This document shows, in pieces, positions 34,416 to 44,600 of a DNA stretch of 64,000 nt. Below the pieces are notes generated by a model. The model had not been told where the DNA came from. It was given only the letters and a program-made list of their open reading frames with translations, and did no database searches. This stretch comes from Flagellimonas profundi. Lineage in GTDB: Bacteria > Bacteroidota > Bacteroidia > Flavobacteriales > Flavobacteriaceae. A program made the position numbers and the translations under genes. Positions within the stretch are counted from its first letter, which is position 1. Every line of letters starts with the position of its first letter. The stretch covers positions 1,612,001 to 1,676,000 of the forward strand of contig NZ_JAFLNM010000001.1 in the NCBI RefSeq assembly GCF_017313275.1, given 5' to 3'.

Positions 34416-35849
34416 CTAGTATCCCGTATTTTGAGGCAACAAGTTGGGGTTTATATCCAGTTCAGCTTCTGGTATGGGAAGCAATACATCCGTAGCTTTC
34501 CAATTGGTCTTTTGGGATCCCATGACAGCATTTGCCCTTTCGGTCCTTTTCAGATCAAACCATCTATGCCCTTGCTCCGTAAAGAGTTCAACCCGCCGTT
34601 CCTGCATAATGGCTTCCAAAAGCTCATTTGTTGTACTTGCCGAGGTTTCCGATAAACCCGCACGGTTTCGAATGGAATTGAGGTCTGTCTGTGCCCCAAC
34701 AATATTTTCCAAATGGGCCCTTGCTTCTGCACGGATCAAGTGTTGTTCCGCCGATCGGAATAAAATGGAGTATTCCAATGAGGTGGTTTCATTGCCATCG
34801 GCCTTATATTTATGTGCGTAATACAAGGTTAAGGTTTCATCGGCATCCGAGGCACTGGCAACCCAATGTTCCAATCTTAAATCATCGGCTTCAAAGGCCC
34901 CAAACAAGGCATCTGTCAAGGCGTAATTTTGACCGGGTACGGTAAGAATGATCAACTGTGCCGCCTCCTTGGTATTATTGCCCACCTCTGGTTTGAGCTG
35001 CCAAATGGTTTCAGGGGAATCTTTAAGAAAAGTTCGATCCAAATCAAATTCCAATGGGAAAGCAGAGATAAGTTCCGTGGCCATTTCTTCAGCCATCTCC
35101 CAATTTTCAACATATAGATAAATACGGGACAATAAGGCCAAGGCCACATACCGATCGGGTACTACCCGCTCATGGGCAACCGGTTCAAATCCATCCAAAA
35201 GCACAATTGCCTCCTTAAGGTCAGCAATGATTTTCCCATACACTTCGGCTTCGGGCATACGTGATATCCGATTATTCTCCAAATAATCGGTTTTGGTGAT
35301 ATAGGGTACATCACCATAAAGTGAAACCAATACACTGTGTATATATGCCCTAACAAACAAGGCCTGTCCCATAGCCCTGTTCTTTTCCATGGTGGAAAGG
35401 TCGGATGAATTCTCTACACCGGCAATTATAGCATTGGCTCCATAGACCAAATCGTACGCTTGTCTCCACCAAGCCATGATCAGATCGTTTGCCGCCACCA
35501 CATTATGGTTATACAATTGGAGGAAATCGGCATTGAATCCATAATACTCCAATTCATCACTGTAAATCCCCATCGCTGGGGTCAATCCAAATGTACCGGA
35601 CACCAAACCCTGCTGTTCCCTCATACTATAATACAGATCGGCCAATGCCGACTCCAGGGTGAGCGGATCTTCAAAAACGGTTTCCGAGACCAATGTGTTC
35701 CTTGGTGGATCTACCTCCACAAATTCCGAACAGCCGGACAACAGCAATCCAAACAGCACTAGAACAAAGCCAGAAGCCATAATGACCGGATGTGTTACCG
35801 AACCTATTGACCTCCTTGGTTTATTTGAATAATTTATTACGATTTTCAT
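34416..35849 (-). CDS. SusD/RagB family nutrient-binding outer membrane lipoprotein
   Basis: 477 residues with a lipobox LLSGCSEF near residue 40, then TPR-like helical repeats (ALFVRAYIHSVLVSLYGDVPYI is diagnostic) and the C-terminal ERRVELFTEQGHRWFDLKRT motif. SusD proteins are surface lipoproteins that form the lid over a SusC transporter. Its partner is encoded just upstream, ending 15 bp earlier. Confidence 0.93.
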   Translation of the reverse strand: MKIVINYSNKPRRSIGSVTHPVIMASGFVLVLFGLLLSGCSEFVEVDPPRNTLVSETVFEDPLTLESALADLYYSMREQQGLVSGTFGLTPAMGIYSDELEYYGFNADFLQLYNHNVVAANDLIMAWWRQAYDLVYGANAIIAGVENSSDLSTMEKNRAMGQALFVRAYIHSVLVSLYGDVPYITKTDYLENNRISRMPEAEVYGKIIADLKEAIVLLDGFEPVAHERVVPDRYVALALLSRIYLYVENWEMAEEMATELISAFPLEFDLDRTFLKDSPETIWQLKPEVGNNTKEAAQLIILTVPGQNYALTDALFGAFEADDLRLEHWVASASDADETLTLYYAHKYKADGNETTSLEYSILFRSAEQHLIRAEARAHLENIVGAQTDLNSIRNRAGLSETSASTTNELLEAIMQERRVELFTEQGHRWFDLKRTERANAVMGSQKTNWKATDVLLPIPEAELDINPNLLPQNTGY

Positions 35850-35864
35850 ACTTCTATTTTTAAA

Positions 35865-38800
35865 TTAATAACTGACTTGAATACCTAGTGAAATCTGCCT
35901 CAATGGTGGCAGTCGGAGACCGGAAGATTGTTCGGGGTCAGGCCCATTATAGTCGGTGATGGTCCAAAGGTTCTGTCCTTGCAGATAGACAGTGATATCC
36001 AGCCCATCCCTGAAGGAAGGGACATTATAGTTTAAGGACACATTCCTCAAACGGATGAAGGAACCATCGGAGATGGCCGCATTGCTCTCCATTCGGAACC
36101 CATCAAGTCCACCTGTTGGGGCCAAACCGCTGAAAGCCCTTTGGACGGACACCATATCACCGGGATTCTGCCAACGATCATAAAGCTCCACAGGGGCATT
36201 GCCCTTGAACCCAGCGGTAGCCCGAAATCTCGTGGTATTGTAGGCCTTTTGTTTCTTGAACTGGAAAAAGGCATCCAAAGTAAAGTTTCCAAGCCGTATG
36301 GTATTTCCCAAACCACCGTAAAACTTTGGGGCCAGATCTTCGATCCCTTGACGGTCCCCAGAACTACTGATGACATCATCCCCATTGAAATCCTCAAACT
36401 GATATAAACCTGTCTCTGGATCAACACCTAGAGCGTTAAAGACCTTGACAATGGTCAAGGGTTCCCCTATAACGTATCGGTTGGCAAAGGTGGATGTTTC
36501 CAAACCGTCAAACGCCACCAATTTATTTTTAGGTACGGTCAAGTTGAACGTCGTGGTCCAACTTAGGTTCCGGGATTTGATATTGTTGGTTCGCAGCTCT
36601 ACTTCAAAACCGGTGTTTTCGACCAGGGCATCAAAATTTCCCGTCAATTCGGTGAAACCCGTAGTTGCGGCCAAGGGAATCCCGACCAATTGATTGGAGG
36701 AACGGTTCCGGTACCATGCTGTATTGAGTAGCAATCGGTCATGGAAGAATCCCAATTCCAAGGCAGTTTCCAATTTTCGGTTTTCCTCCCAACCGAACTG
36801 TGGATTGAAAATTCCTGTTGGTTCCAAGACTATGACCCCATTATAATCATTACCGTTTACGGAATAGGCATCCAGATATCGATAATCCCCAACATTGTCA
36901 CTACCTGTGGTGCCATAGCTAGTACGTAATTTACCATAGCTCAAGGGGGAATTCTCACCAAAAATATTTTCCTTGGAAAAAATCCAGGCCAGACCCACGG
37001 CTCCAAAATTCCCAAACTGTTTCCCGGGTCCAAAACGGGAAGATCCATCCCTACGCCCGGTCAGGTTGAGAATATAGCGCTCCAATAGTTTTAGGTTTAC
37101 ACGCCCAAAAATGGCATTATACCTGTATTCCACATCCCTATCGGAAATAACCTCCAGCGTTCTGGCCGCGGCTAAATTGCGTATCAATCCATTGCTTGGA
37201 AACCCCTCCCCCCTTATGACCGTTTGGTCGGTGGATTCCTTTTGAAAGGTGGTCCCCACAAGCATATCCAAGGCAATTGGACCCAGCCCTTTTTTCCAAT
37301 GAAGTTGTGGTTCCAAAATCCAAGACTGCCGTTGGGAATCATTTGTGATCAGATTTGAATAGCTTTGGGGAGTTAGGCCCAATCTTGGGTTTCTGGCTGA
37401 ACTGGGCATCGTCCGATAACTGTCCAATCGATAATTGGTGAACCCAAAACTGGACCGAAGTTCAAGATCTTGTAGTATGGAATAGGAGATAACAGAATTG
37501 GCAATTAAAGTATTGGATTTTGCCACATAAGTTTCCTCCAAGGCCGCAATGGGATTATCCCAAGTATTGTTTTCCCAATTGATGTTTCCCTCCCCATCAA
37601 ATAAGGCCGGGGCATTTGGTTCCAAGGAATAGGCCTTGGAAGTGAAGTCAACCCCTGGCAATCGGTTTCTTTCACTGGAATAGTTTATGGATAGGTTGAC
37701 CCCGAACTTACCATTATCCGAACTATGGTCCACTTGGCTGCGAAGGCTCCCTCTTTTATAGTTGGCATCCCCTGGAAAAACGGTGGTTTCCTTTTGATAG
37801 GCCCCACTGACCAAAAAATGCGTGTTCTGTGCCCCACCGGAAACCGAGAGTTGGGCATTGTTGCGATAAGCCGTACCTCCTATAAGCTCCTTTTGCCAAT
37901 CAGTATATCGGTCATTGTCCCAAGATTTGAGGTCCGGCCAAACATAGTCGAAGGCTGGGTTCTCCAAAAAGGAACCGTACCCATCATTGATGACCGCTTC
38001 CTCCCTCACTTCCAGATACTGCTGAGTATTCATCAGGTCCAAAAAGTGGGAAACCTTGCCTAGAGAGGAGCTCACATGGGCATCGAAACGGGTCTTCCCG
38101 GCCTTTCCCTTTTTGGTGGTGATCAAAACAACGCCATTGGCACCACGGGAGCCATAGATGGCCGTGGCATCCGCATCCTTCAACACTTCTATGCTCTCAA
38201 TGTCATTGGGGTTGATGGCATTGAGTGGACTGATGTTTGCACCGAGTATTTCAGATGAGACCCTTAAAGCTCCCAACGATTGGGATCCAAAAGGCACTCC
38301 GTCAACAATAAACAGGGGATCGGAAACCCCATTGATGAAATTCCTCCCTCTGACCTCAATGGAATATCCTCCTCCGGGAACCCCGGTACTTTGTACAATG
38401 TTCACTCCGGACAGATGTCCCTGCATGGCCGCCAGGGGATTGGCCACGGGTTGTTTTTCCATCACATCGGCCTTGATGGTGGCGATGTTTCCCGTACGTT
38501 CGCGCTCGGACACGGAGTAATAACCCGCATTGAGCACGACTTCCCCCAAAACGGTGACATCCTCTTCCAATTGAACAATAACTTCCCCTCGACCCGCAAT
38601 GGGTACAGTATGGGATTTAAAGCCCACCATGGAAAAGATGAGCACATCAGTAGGACCCGCATTAATGGAAAAGGAACCATTTAAATCGGAAATAGTCCCG
38701 ATATTCTTGGATTCCACCACAAGGTTCACCCCGGCCAAGGGATTCCCCGAAGTATCGGTCACGGTGCCAGAAACAGTGGCTTGTGGTGGTTCCAAGACTG

Positions 38801-38897
38801 TGCCCGCCTGCATTGTGCTTGCGAAAAAGGGCATTAAAAAGACATATAGGGGCATGAACAGGAAAACCCTGTACATGCGTGATATTGATTTTTTCAT
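35865..38897 (-). CDS. SusC/RagA family TonB-linked outer membrane transporter
   Basis: 1010 residues: a signal peptide, a carboxypeptidase-regulatory-like domain (about 38-120 with SGTVTDTSGNPLAGVNL), then the plug with ERERTGNIATI, MQGHLSGVNI and GSRGANGVVLITTKKG, and a beta-barrel to the C-terminus. It would import a large substrate under TonB control, capped by the SusD protein. The adjacent protease suggests peptides or proteins rather than glycans. No sugar-active enzyme is nearby. Confidence 0.95.
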   Translation of the reverse strand: MKKSISRMYRVFLFMPLYVFLMPFFASTMQAGTVLEPPQATVSGTVTDTSGNPLAGVNLVVESKNIGTISDLNGSFSINAGPTDVLIFSMVGFKSHTVPIAGRGEVIVQLEEDVTVLGEVVLNAGYYSVSERERTGNIATIKADVMEKQPVANPLAAMQGHLSGVNIVQSTGVPGGGYSIEVRGRNFINGVSDPLFIVDGVPFGSQSLGALRVSSEILGANISPLNAINPNDIESIEVLKDADATAIYGSRGANGVVLITTKKGKAGKTRFDAHVSSSLGKVSHFLDLMNTQQYLEVREEAVINDGYGSFLENPAFDYVWPDLKSWDNDRYTDWQKELIGGTAYRNNAQLSVSGGAQNTHFLVSGAYQKETTVFPGDANYKRGSLRSQVDHSSDNGKFGVNLSINYSSERNRLPGVDFTSKAYSLEPNAPALFDGEGNINWENNTWDNPIAALEETYVAKSNTLIANSVISYSILQDLELRSSFGFTNYRLDSYRTMPSSARNPRLGLTPQSYSNLITNDSQRQSWILEPQLHWKKGLGPIALDMLVGTTFQKESTDQTVIRGEGFPSNGLIRNLAAARTLEVISDRDVEYRYNAIFGRVNLKLLERYILNLTGRRDGSSRFGPGKQFGNFGAVGLAWIFSKENIFGENSPLSYGKLRTSYGTTGSDNVGDYRYLDAYSVNGNDYNGVIVLEPTGIFNPQFGWEENRKLETALELGFFHDRLLLNTAWYRNRSSNQLVGIPLAATTGFTELTGNFDALVENTGFEVELRTNNIKSRNLSWTTTFNLTVPKNKLVAFDGLETSTFANRYVIGEPLTIVKVFNALGVDPETGLYQFEDFNGDDVISSSGDRQGIEDLAPKFYGGLGNTIRLGNFTLDAFFQFKKQKAYNTTRFRATAGFKGNAPVELYDRWQNPGDMVSVQRAFSGLAPTGGLDGFRMESNAAISDGSFIRLRNVSLNYNVPSFRDGLDITVYLQGQNLWTITDYNGPDPEQSSGLRLPPLRQISLGIQVSY

Positions 38898-39374
38898 AAA
38901 TTGAGTTCGTTTGATTTCTTTGTTAGTTGTTCATCACACTACCCAAAAAAGCCACGGGAAAGTCGTAACTTCCAGAAGGGCATCAAGGTTCGGACAAAGG
39001 CCATCCTGTCCAAAGGGAAAAAGTCCGTGGAAATGGATTCCTTAACCAAAAAAAGACCATGATTTCGTGCTGGGTCGGTTCCCCAAAAAGTGTAGTCGTA
39101 AGTTGTGGGACTAAAGGATATCGTGAACCGAAAAATCAATCTAACTGGTATCCCACAACTCTAATCTTGGGATTAAACGGGATTCTTTGGCTTCTTTTTA
39201 AACAGGATATCGAACACTGAGTGCGATGTCCCAAAAACAGGACAATCACCCAAAGTGAACCCAACATAAAAAAGTTGCCAAGTGTTTCCCATAACCTAGA
39301 AGGTTGGGCGATGCTTCGAAAATTTAAAGAAACCAAACGCTAAGAAAAAGTTGGGCGTGAAAACTCAACTTAAC

Positions 39375-39479
39375 CGCTAGTGGTACTGGTATACCTTGCA
39401 GAGATAAGTGAGCTCACGCCCGGGTCGTGAGCAAATCTACTTATCATCCCTTCTGCAAAAAGTTACCAGTTTTCTAGCG
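39375..39479. ncRNA. Candidate structured RNA (long interrupted hairpin)
   Basis: Five nested perfect helices: 39375-39380 with 39474-39479 (6 bp), 39385-39391 with 39464-39470 (7), 39396-39402 with 39452-39458 (7), 39403-39409 with 39439-39445 (7) and 39412-39418 with 39426-39432 (7). The apical loop contains the self-complementary CCCGGG. Length near 105 nt and a long hairpin broken by internal loops resemble the flavobacterial 6S RNA class, but I cannot confirm the family or the strand. A DNA-level structure (recombination site) is possible. Confidence 0.45.
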
Positions 39480-39562
39480 AGAGATTCAAAGCGATAGCTT
39501 CAAATATTATCAATACGAAGAATCGCAAAAATAAATAATCAAGGCTAATATATAAAAAAATG

Positions 39563-39616
39563 TTCACATAGTCATGTATATGTGAATAATGTTTTTCAAG
39601 TCCCGTGATTCACATA
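39563..39616. promoter_or_regulatory. Operator half-sites ahead of the XRE regulator
   Basis: TTCACATA (39563-39570) and its inverse TATGTGAA (39579-39586) flank an 8-bp spacer, and a third copy, ATTCACATA, sits at 39608-39616 close to the start. Another TCACATA occurs just inside the gene near 39654. Repeated inverted half-sites before an XRE gene suggest autorepression. Confidence 0.5.
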
Positions 39617-39632
39617 CTTATATATATGCAAA

Positions 39633-40064
39633 ATGAGAATAGAAATCATAATGTCACATATAGACTTCCATGTGATTGAAAGTATAAGAGAATTGAGGGT
39701 AAAATCAAACCCATATATAGATCAAGTAGAACTGGCACAACGCATAGGGGTATCTGAAGGTTATGTTGGGCAAATAGAAAACCCGAAGAGCAGAGCTAAA
39801 TACAATATGAGAATGATGGCTAGAGCTGCAAAAGCGCTGAATTTAAGGTCATATCAAGATATTTTTCCAAAGGAGATTTTAAAAAACGATTTAGTAAAAA
39901 TCAGACTTAAATTGCTTAAAATGGACACCAAAAAACATGAGGTTGATGAAAACGGAAATGTAAAAAAACGCTTTGAAGTTCTCTCAATCAAAAGTTTAAC
40001 CAACCATGAAATTCTTCAATGGGAAAACGGTGAATTAGAATACATGACTATAATTGAAGAATAA
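39633..40064 (+). CDS. XRE family helix-turn-helix protein
   Basis: 143 residues. The HTH lies at about 25-70 (VELAQRIGVSEGYVGQIENP and ARAAKALNLRSYQDIF). The second half is charged and helical with a KMDTKKHEVDENGNVKKRFEVL segment of unknown function. A second in-frame ATG at 39651 gives a shorter start. It probably represses its own promoter through the TTCACATA sites and may control genes of the adjoining island. The next gene begins 225 bp downstream, so a two-gene toxin-antitoxin operon is not evident. Confidence 0.8.
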   Translation: MRIEIIMSHIDFHVIESIRELRVKSNPYIDQVELAQRIGVSEGYVGQIENPKSRAKYNMRMMARAAKALNLRSYQDIFPKEILKNDLVKIRLKLLKMDTKKHEVDENGNVKKRFEVLSIKSLTNHEILQWENGELEYMTIIEE

Positions 40065-40288
40065 ATCTAAATTACTTTTTTGGTCACAAAAAAAATGGAA
40101 ATAAGATGGCAACTTAATCGAACAATGTTTGATTGAGAATTTGAAAGGGGAAATGTCTGCATAAAATTGGTAAAGTTTTACAAGCAGCCAAACTAATAAA
40201 TATAGCCAAAAAAGTTAAATATAATCGAATTCTGCGTATCATAGTTTTGCCTTTAATAATTAATATTTAGTTCTTCCTCAAAATACCA

Positions 40289-40777
40289 ATGATTGAAAAC
40301 ATTAAATTTAAAGAAGCCTCGAAAAGAGAAATAACTCTCTACACCCTTTTGGGTGAATCTTTGTGTGCCGTTCAAAGATTGGAGGATGCTCTAAGTCACT
40401 CCATTGTCTTAAAAAAAACAGAGCCAGACCAAAGGAAAGAAGCAGACGATCTTTTAAAAAAACAACAGAAGTATACACTTGGCATGGCGATAAACATTAT
40501 CAAAAAAGAATCTCTATTCTCTAAACCCTTGGAGTTGGAGTTGTCAAAACTTTTAACAGAAAGAAACTGGCTTATTCATAAGAGCTCTACAGAGAATAAA
40601 GATGATTTAAAATCAGATTCATACTTTGAAAAACTTTATGAAAGAATAAAAGCGACAACAATAAAAGCTCACAAATTGCAAGTTTCAATTGAGCTCGATT
40701 TAATTGAGTATTCCGAAAAAAAAGGAATAGACATGACTAAAGTCAAAAACGAAATGAAAAAGTACTATGGTGCCTAA
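40289..40777 (+). CDS. HEPN-like helical protein (possible RNase)
   Basis: 162 residues, all-helical, very Lys/Glu-rich. LLTERNWLIHKSS holds Arg92 and His97, which fits the R-X4-6-H signature of HEPN ribonucleases, in the expected position after two long helices. HEPN proteins are common toxins or defence effectors. It has its own AT-rich upstream region and no obvious antitoxin beside it; the XRE protein is upstream and the TIR-like gene is about 280 bp downstream. Family assignment rests on one motif and overall shape. Confidence 0.5.
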   Translation: MIENIKFKEASKREITLYTLLGESLCAVQRLEDALSHSIVLKKTEPDQRKEADDLLKKQQKYTLGMAINIIKKESLFSKPLELELSKLLTERNWLIHKSSTENKDDLKSDSYFEKLYERIKATTIKAHKLQVSIELDLIEYSEKKGIDMTKVKNEMKKYYGA

Positions 40778-41058
40778 TTTTTAAAAAATAAGAAACTGCT
40801 TTGGATGTGTTACATGTTCCAAAATGGAAGGAAAATTATAAGGGTCTATCCTGAAAGATCATCCACACAAATTACTTTCAAAATAACACTTTGCTTTAGT
40901 TGGTTCTCTTCTAAAACTTACATGATAAAGGAAAAATTTAGTATACATCTATCAGTCAACTATTTAGGCATGAGTTTTGAATAAATATTAACAATTTTAC
41001 GGCTCCAAAGTCAAAAGAAGTATTTTAGTTGTTCTTTAAGTAATTGTATAATAACCCT

Positions 41059-41667
41059 ATGGATGCCAAGTATCAAAATCCTCATTTAGAGGATGCTCAA
41101 TACGCAGCTAAAGCTTTTGTCAGTTGTAGTCTGCGAAAAGAGGACGAGCCGTTTGTTGAATTTGTGGAACGAATATTACTGCATTGCCAGATAAAGCCCA
41201 TGGGCACTGTGGGGCGTCACTCCATTGCACCAGTTCCTATCGTGGAACAAATGAAGAAAAACATTCCACTGGCGGATTTTCTCGTTGTGGTAGCCACCCC
41301 ACGATATGTACAAAGGGACATGGCCAATAGCTCAAAATCCCTATATGGACTCTCCGAAATGATCCATGTGGAGGCGGGAATGGCCTATATGTTGGGCAAA
41401 CCTGTTGTTGTTTTTGTCAAGCAAGGGACGGCCGTAGGTAGTTTTTTGCCCAATGTCACACAATACATCACCTTGGATGGTACTGTCAGAAACCTTCAAG
41501 AGCAAGGGCACCAAATCAGCCAATTATTAAAGAATGCCGTTGAGCAGATACGGAAAGCCAAGGAAACCGAAGACCAGAAATCCTTTTGGAGAATGGTGCG
41601 AAATGGCTTGGCGATTGTAGGTGGAATAAAAGTGTTGGACTATATGACTCGGGAAGTGGAGGATTAA
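41059..41667 (+). CDS. TIR-like domain protein
   Basis: 202 residues from the ATG at 41059; an upstream TTG in the same frame is less likely. The pattern fits a TIR/SLOG-type fold: strand AFVSCSLRKEDEPFVEFV, then VPIVEQMKKNIPLADFLVVVATPRYV, and HVEAGMAYMLGKPVVVF with Glu105 where TIR NADases keep the catalytic Glu. A hydrophobic segment near the C-terminus (LAIVGGIKVLDYM) may contact a membrane. The STAND gene starts 22 bp later on the same strand, so the two probably form one operon and one defence-like system, with the TIR-like protein as sensor partner or second effector. Confidence 0.7.
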   Translation: MDAKYQNPHLEDAQYAAKAFVSCSLRKEDEPFVEFVERILLHCQIKPMGTVGRHSIAPVPIVEQMKKNIPLADFLVVVATPRYVQRDMANSSKSLYGLSEMIHVEAGMAYMLGKPVVVFVKQGTAVGSFLPNVTQYITLDGTVRNLQEQGHQISQLLKNAVEQIRKAKETEDQKSFWRMVRNGLAIVGGIKVLDYMTREVED

Positions 41668-41689
41668 GCCTTCATTTGGTGTACAGAAA

Positions 41690-44600
41690 ATGACGAAAGG
41701 AGGCAACGGTGGAAAATTATTTGAGGAACAGGCCAAAGTGTTCTTTTCAAGGATTTTCCAGCGATTGGGATACACCATATTAAAAGAACGCCCTCAATTT
41801 AGTGGTACACAGGATGGGTTCGACATACAGTTTATGGTCACAGATGGTATGACCGTGCGCAATATCTATGTGGAATGCAAGGATTACACTACCGACCCAG
41901 CTTTCGGGAATATCTATGCAAAGCTCCATGACTTGGAGACCTCGGGCTATTTGCTCAAAGAAAATGATATTGCAATATTCATTAGTCCAAGATCCAATTT
42001 TGGGAATCACAGAAATCCAGAAAAATCAGAGCGCACCTTTAATCGGAGCAAGTATCCCTTCAGGGTTTGTTTGTTCGAAAAGGCCCATGGTATTGATAAG
42101 CTTTTTGCATTGGAACCTGAAATCTATGAAGCCGTGTATGGCCATTCTCTGTCTTTTGAAATTGACGAAGAAAAAGAACTGGACAGGTTCAAAACACTCC
42201 TTTTTTATAAGACCAATGAAGAATTCACGATAGCTGCTATCAGAAAAACCAGATTCATTACCCATCTGGTCAAGGAGGCACACTACATCCAGAGAGGGGT
42301 TACGCTTATCCAAGATCCTGAGACTGATGACAGACACCTATTCAATATCCTTAACAAAGAAGTCGCACTGTTTGGAATAAACGATGTGCTACACAACATT
42401 TTAACCGATGCGGTTTGTCCAGGATTGGTATTATTGGGCAATCCAGGTATGGGAAAGTCCATTGAACTCAAGGAACTGGCCATGGATTATTGGGAACATA
42501 GGGAAGAAAACCTGTGGATTCCATTTTACCGGTCCATCAATAGTTTCGGGAAACAAGATACCCTTGAAAATCATTTACCACCGAATTGGAAGGACATCCC
42601 ACAATTGTTGGTCATTTTGGACGGTCTGGACGAAATTTCATATGGGCAGACCTTCCGCACCATGATTGAAAATTTCATTCAAAACCATGACGGTGAGACC
42701 ATCGTCAAATTTGTCATCAGTTGCCGCACCAATATATATGAATCAACAATCAGGGACATCACCAATTTTAGATGCTGTACCTTGAACAGCCTGGATTTTA
42801 AGCATGCCCTTAAATATTTGGTCGACAAATATCAAATGCCCTCAGAGAGCGATTATTACCACGAAATTGCACGTGTACAAAATGAATTTTTCGAAAACCC
42901 CTACTATCTGAACCTATTGGGGGATTATTACCAAGAAAGCCAAAAGTTGCCCAGCAACAAGTCGGAGTTAATGGAACGTTATATAGCGAAAAGGCTACAT
43001 GATGATGAAAAATCCAAGGGAAAGACACAAGATTTTGATCCAGGGAAAATACTACGAGCATGTAAAAAGGTGGCTTTTTCATTGGAAGCCATGCAAACCC
43101 GTAATATTTCGGGGGAGCAATTAACCATTTTATTACAGGAGACCAAACCCATTTTCGTCAACTCAGGATTTGCACAAAGGGTGGTCAATGCGGACAAATG
43201 GGAGTTTGAACACCGCAATCTCCAAGAGTTTTTTGTGGCGAAAACGCTCAGTAATTTTGAAGTGGACAAGATAATAGAATTCATAGCCTTGGACGATGCC
43301 AAACCAAAGACTCATCCTTCCTGGTTGAATTCGATTTCCTTTTTGCTCAACCTTTTAGACTCTAAATCAGATAAAATGGCCAGCCTGGTCAAGTGGTTGC
43401 AGGAAAATGATGCCATTGTTTTGTTCCAAGCGGACCGTTCAAGGATCAATGATGGTATACGCAAAGAGGTATTTCAAGATTACTTTATCAAGCGTTGCAA
43501 GGAACAGACGCTTTGGGTGAGAAAATATGACCAAGAAACCAAAGACGTGGCCAGGTTCGCAGATTCCGATGTTAACAGGAATTTTCTAATAAAGGAACTT
43601 AGTGATAAAGACAATCATAGGCGAACTCGTATTTCAGCAATGTTTCTGCTCTCTCAAATGGATACTGCCCTAATGGATGAGCAATTCAAAAAGGTTCTGT
43701 TTTGTTGTCTGCAAGCTTCATTAGAAGAGGTTGATATTGACTTCAAAGCGGAAATCCTCCATCTTATCCATGAAAAGGGCTACCACAGGTCAGAGGAATA
43801 TCTTTCCAAATTGATTTCCACAGTTTCCCACATTGATCATGAACGTATTACCAGTATGTTGCTCAAGCTGATTTTGGAATCGGATGTTGACAAGCACATT
43901 GATTATATTAGGTCAATCACTGCTTTTGTGGCCGGCGAGAAACAGCGGAAACACCAAACAAGGGAGAACTATATGACGAGCGAAAAAGGGTACTTCAGAA
44001 GTGCCCTTATAAATCTTGGACAAGCACGTAACCAAGTATATGCATTGCAGGTGTTTTTGGAACATGGGGATGACATTCGCTTGGAAAATAACGATTTAGC
44101 GAAGTTGACCCAAAAAATGGCTGAATCCTATACGAATACCAAGGAAATGTATGGTTATACTATGGAGTGGTTGACAAAAGCCTTGGAGAATAGGCTGACA
44201 ACTTATAGAAATGAGGAAGATTTGGCAGCATTTTTCAAAAAAACGGGAACAAATGACAAAGCCTTCATGGATATTTACCAATCCCCTCTGACCATGGAGA
44301 ACAAAAGATACTTTTTGGCCTATCTGATTTCGGATAACACACTTCCCGTCCTCGTTGAAGATTACCAAAAAGGAACACTTGAAGCTAATGAATTGTATTT
44401 TTTCAGAAACGTTTTGAGCCGAGTGGATGTAGACCTTGCACTCAAGTTTGAAAAAAGGATTTTGGAAAGTACGGAGTATCGACTGAGGGAGGATTTCATA
44501 GATGTCGAGCTAAGAAAACTATGGGCGGATTACCATGAAACCAAAGAGCAACGCTCCTTTGACCTTTTGTTTGATCGAAAAGGGCTCAAAAGACTTGCAG

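Larger units (their letters stand above)
38898..39632. other. Gene-free region between SusC and the defence-like island
   Basis: No convincing gene. It should contain the SusC promoter, though no good TAnnTTTG box was seen. It also holds a 10-bp inverted repeat (AGTTGTGGGA at 39101-39110, TCCCACAACT at 39151-39160), a 6-bp stem (39348-39353 with 39366-39371), the long hairpin at 39375-39479, and the XRE operator at 39563-39616. Base composition turns AT-rich in the last part, so it is a likely insertion border. Confidence 0.5.

Noticed and set aside
38939-39336. Two 66-codon frames on the minus strand upstream of susC
   Set aside because: Unlikely composition, no family, and they cross an inverted repeat and the expected promoter area.
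39633-40777. XRE and HEPN-like genes as a toxin-antitoxin pair
   Set aside because: They are 224 bp apart with separate upstream regions, unlike tightly coupled toxin-antitoxin operons; kept as separate genes.
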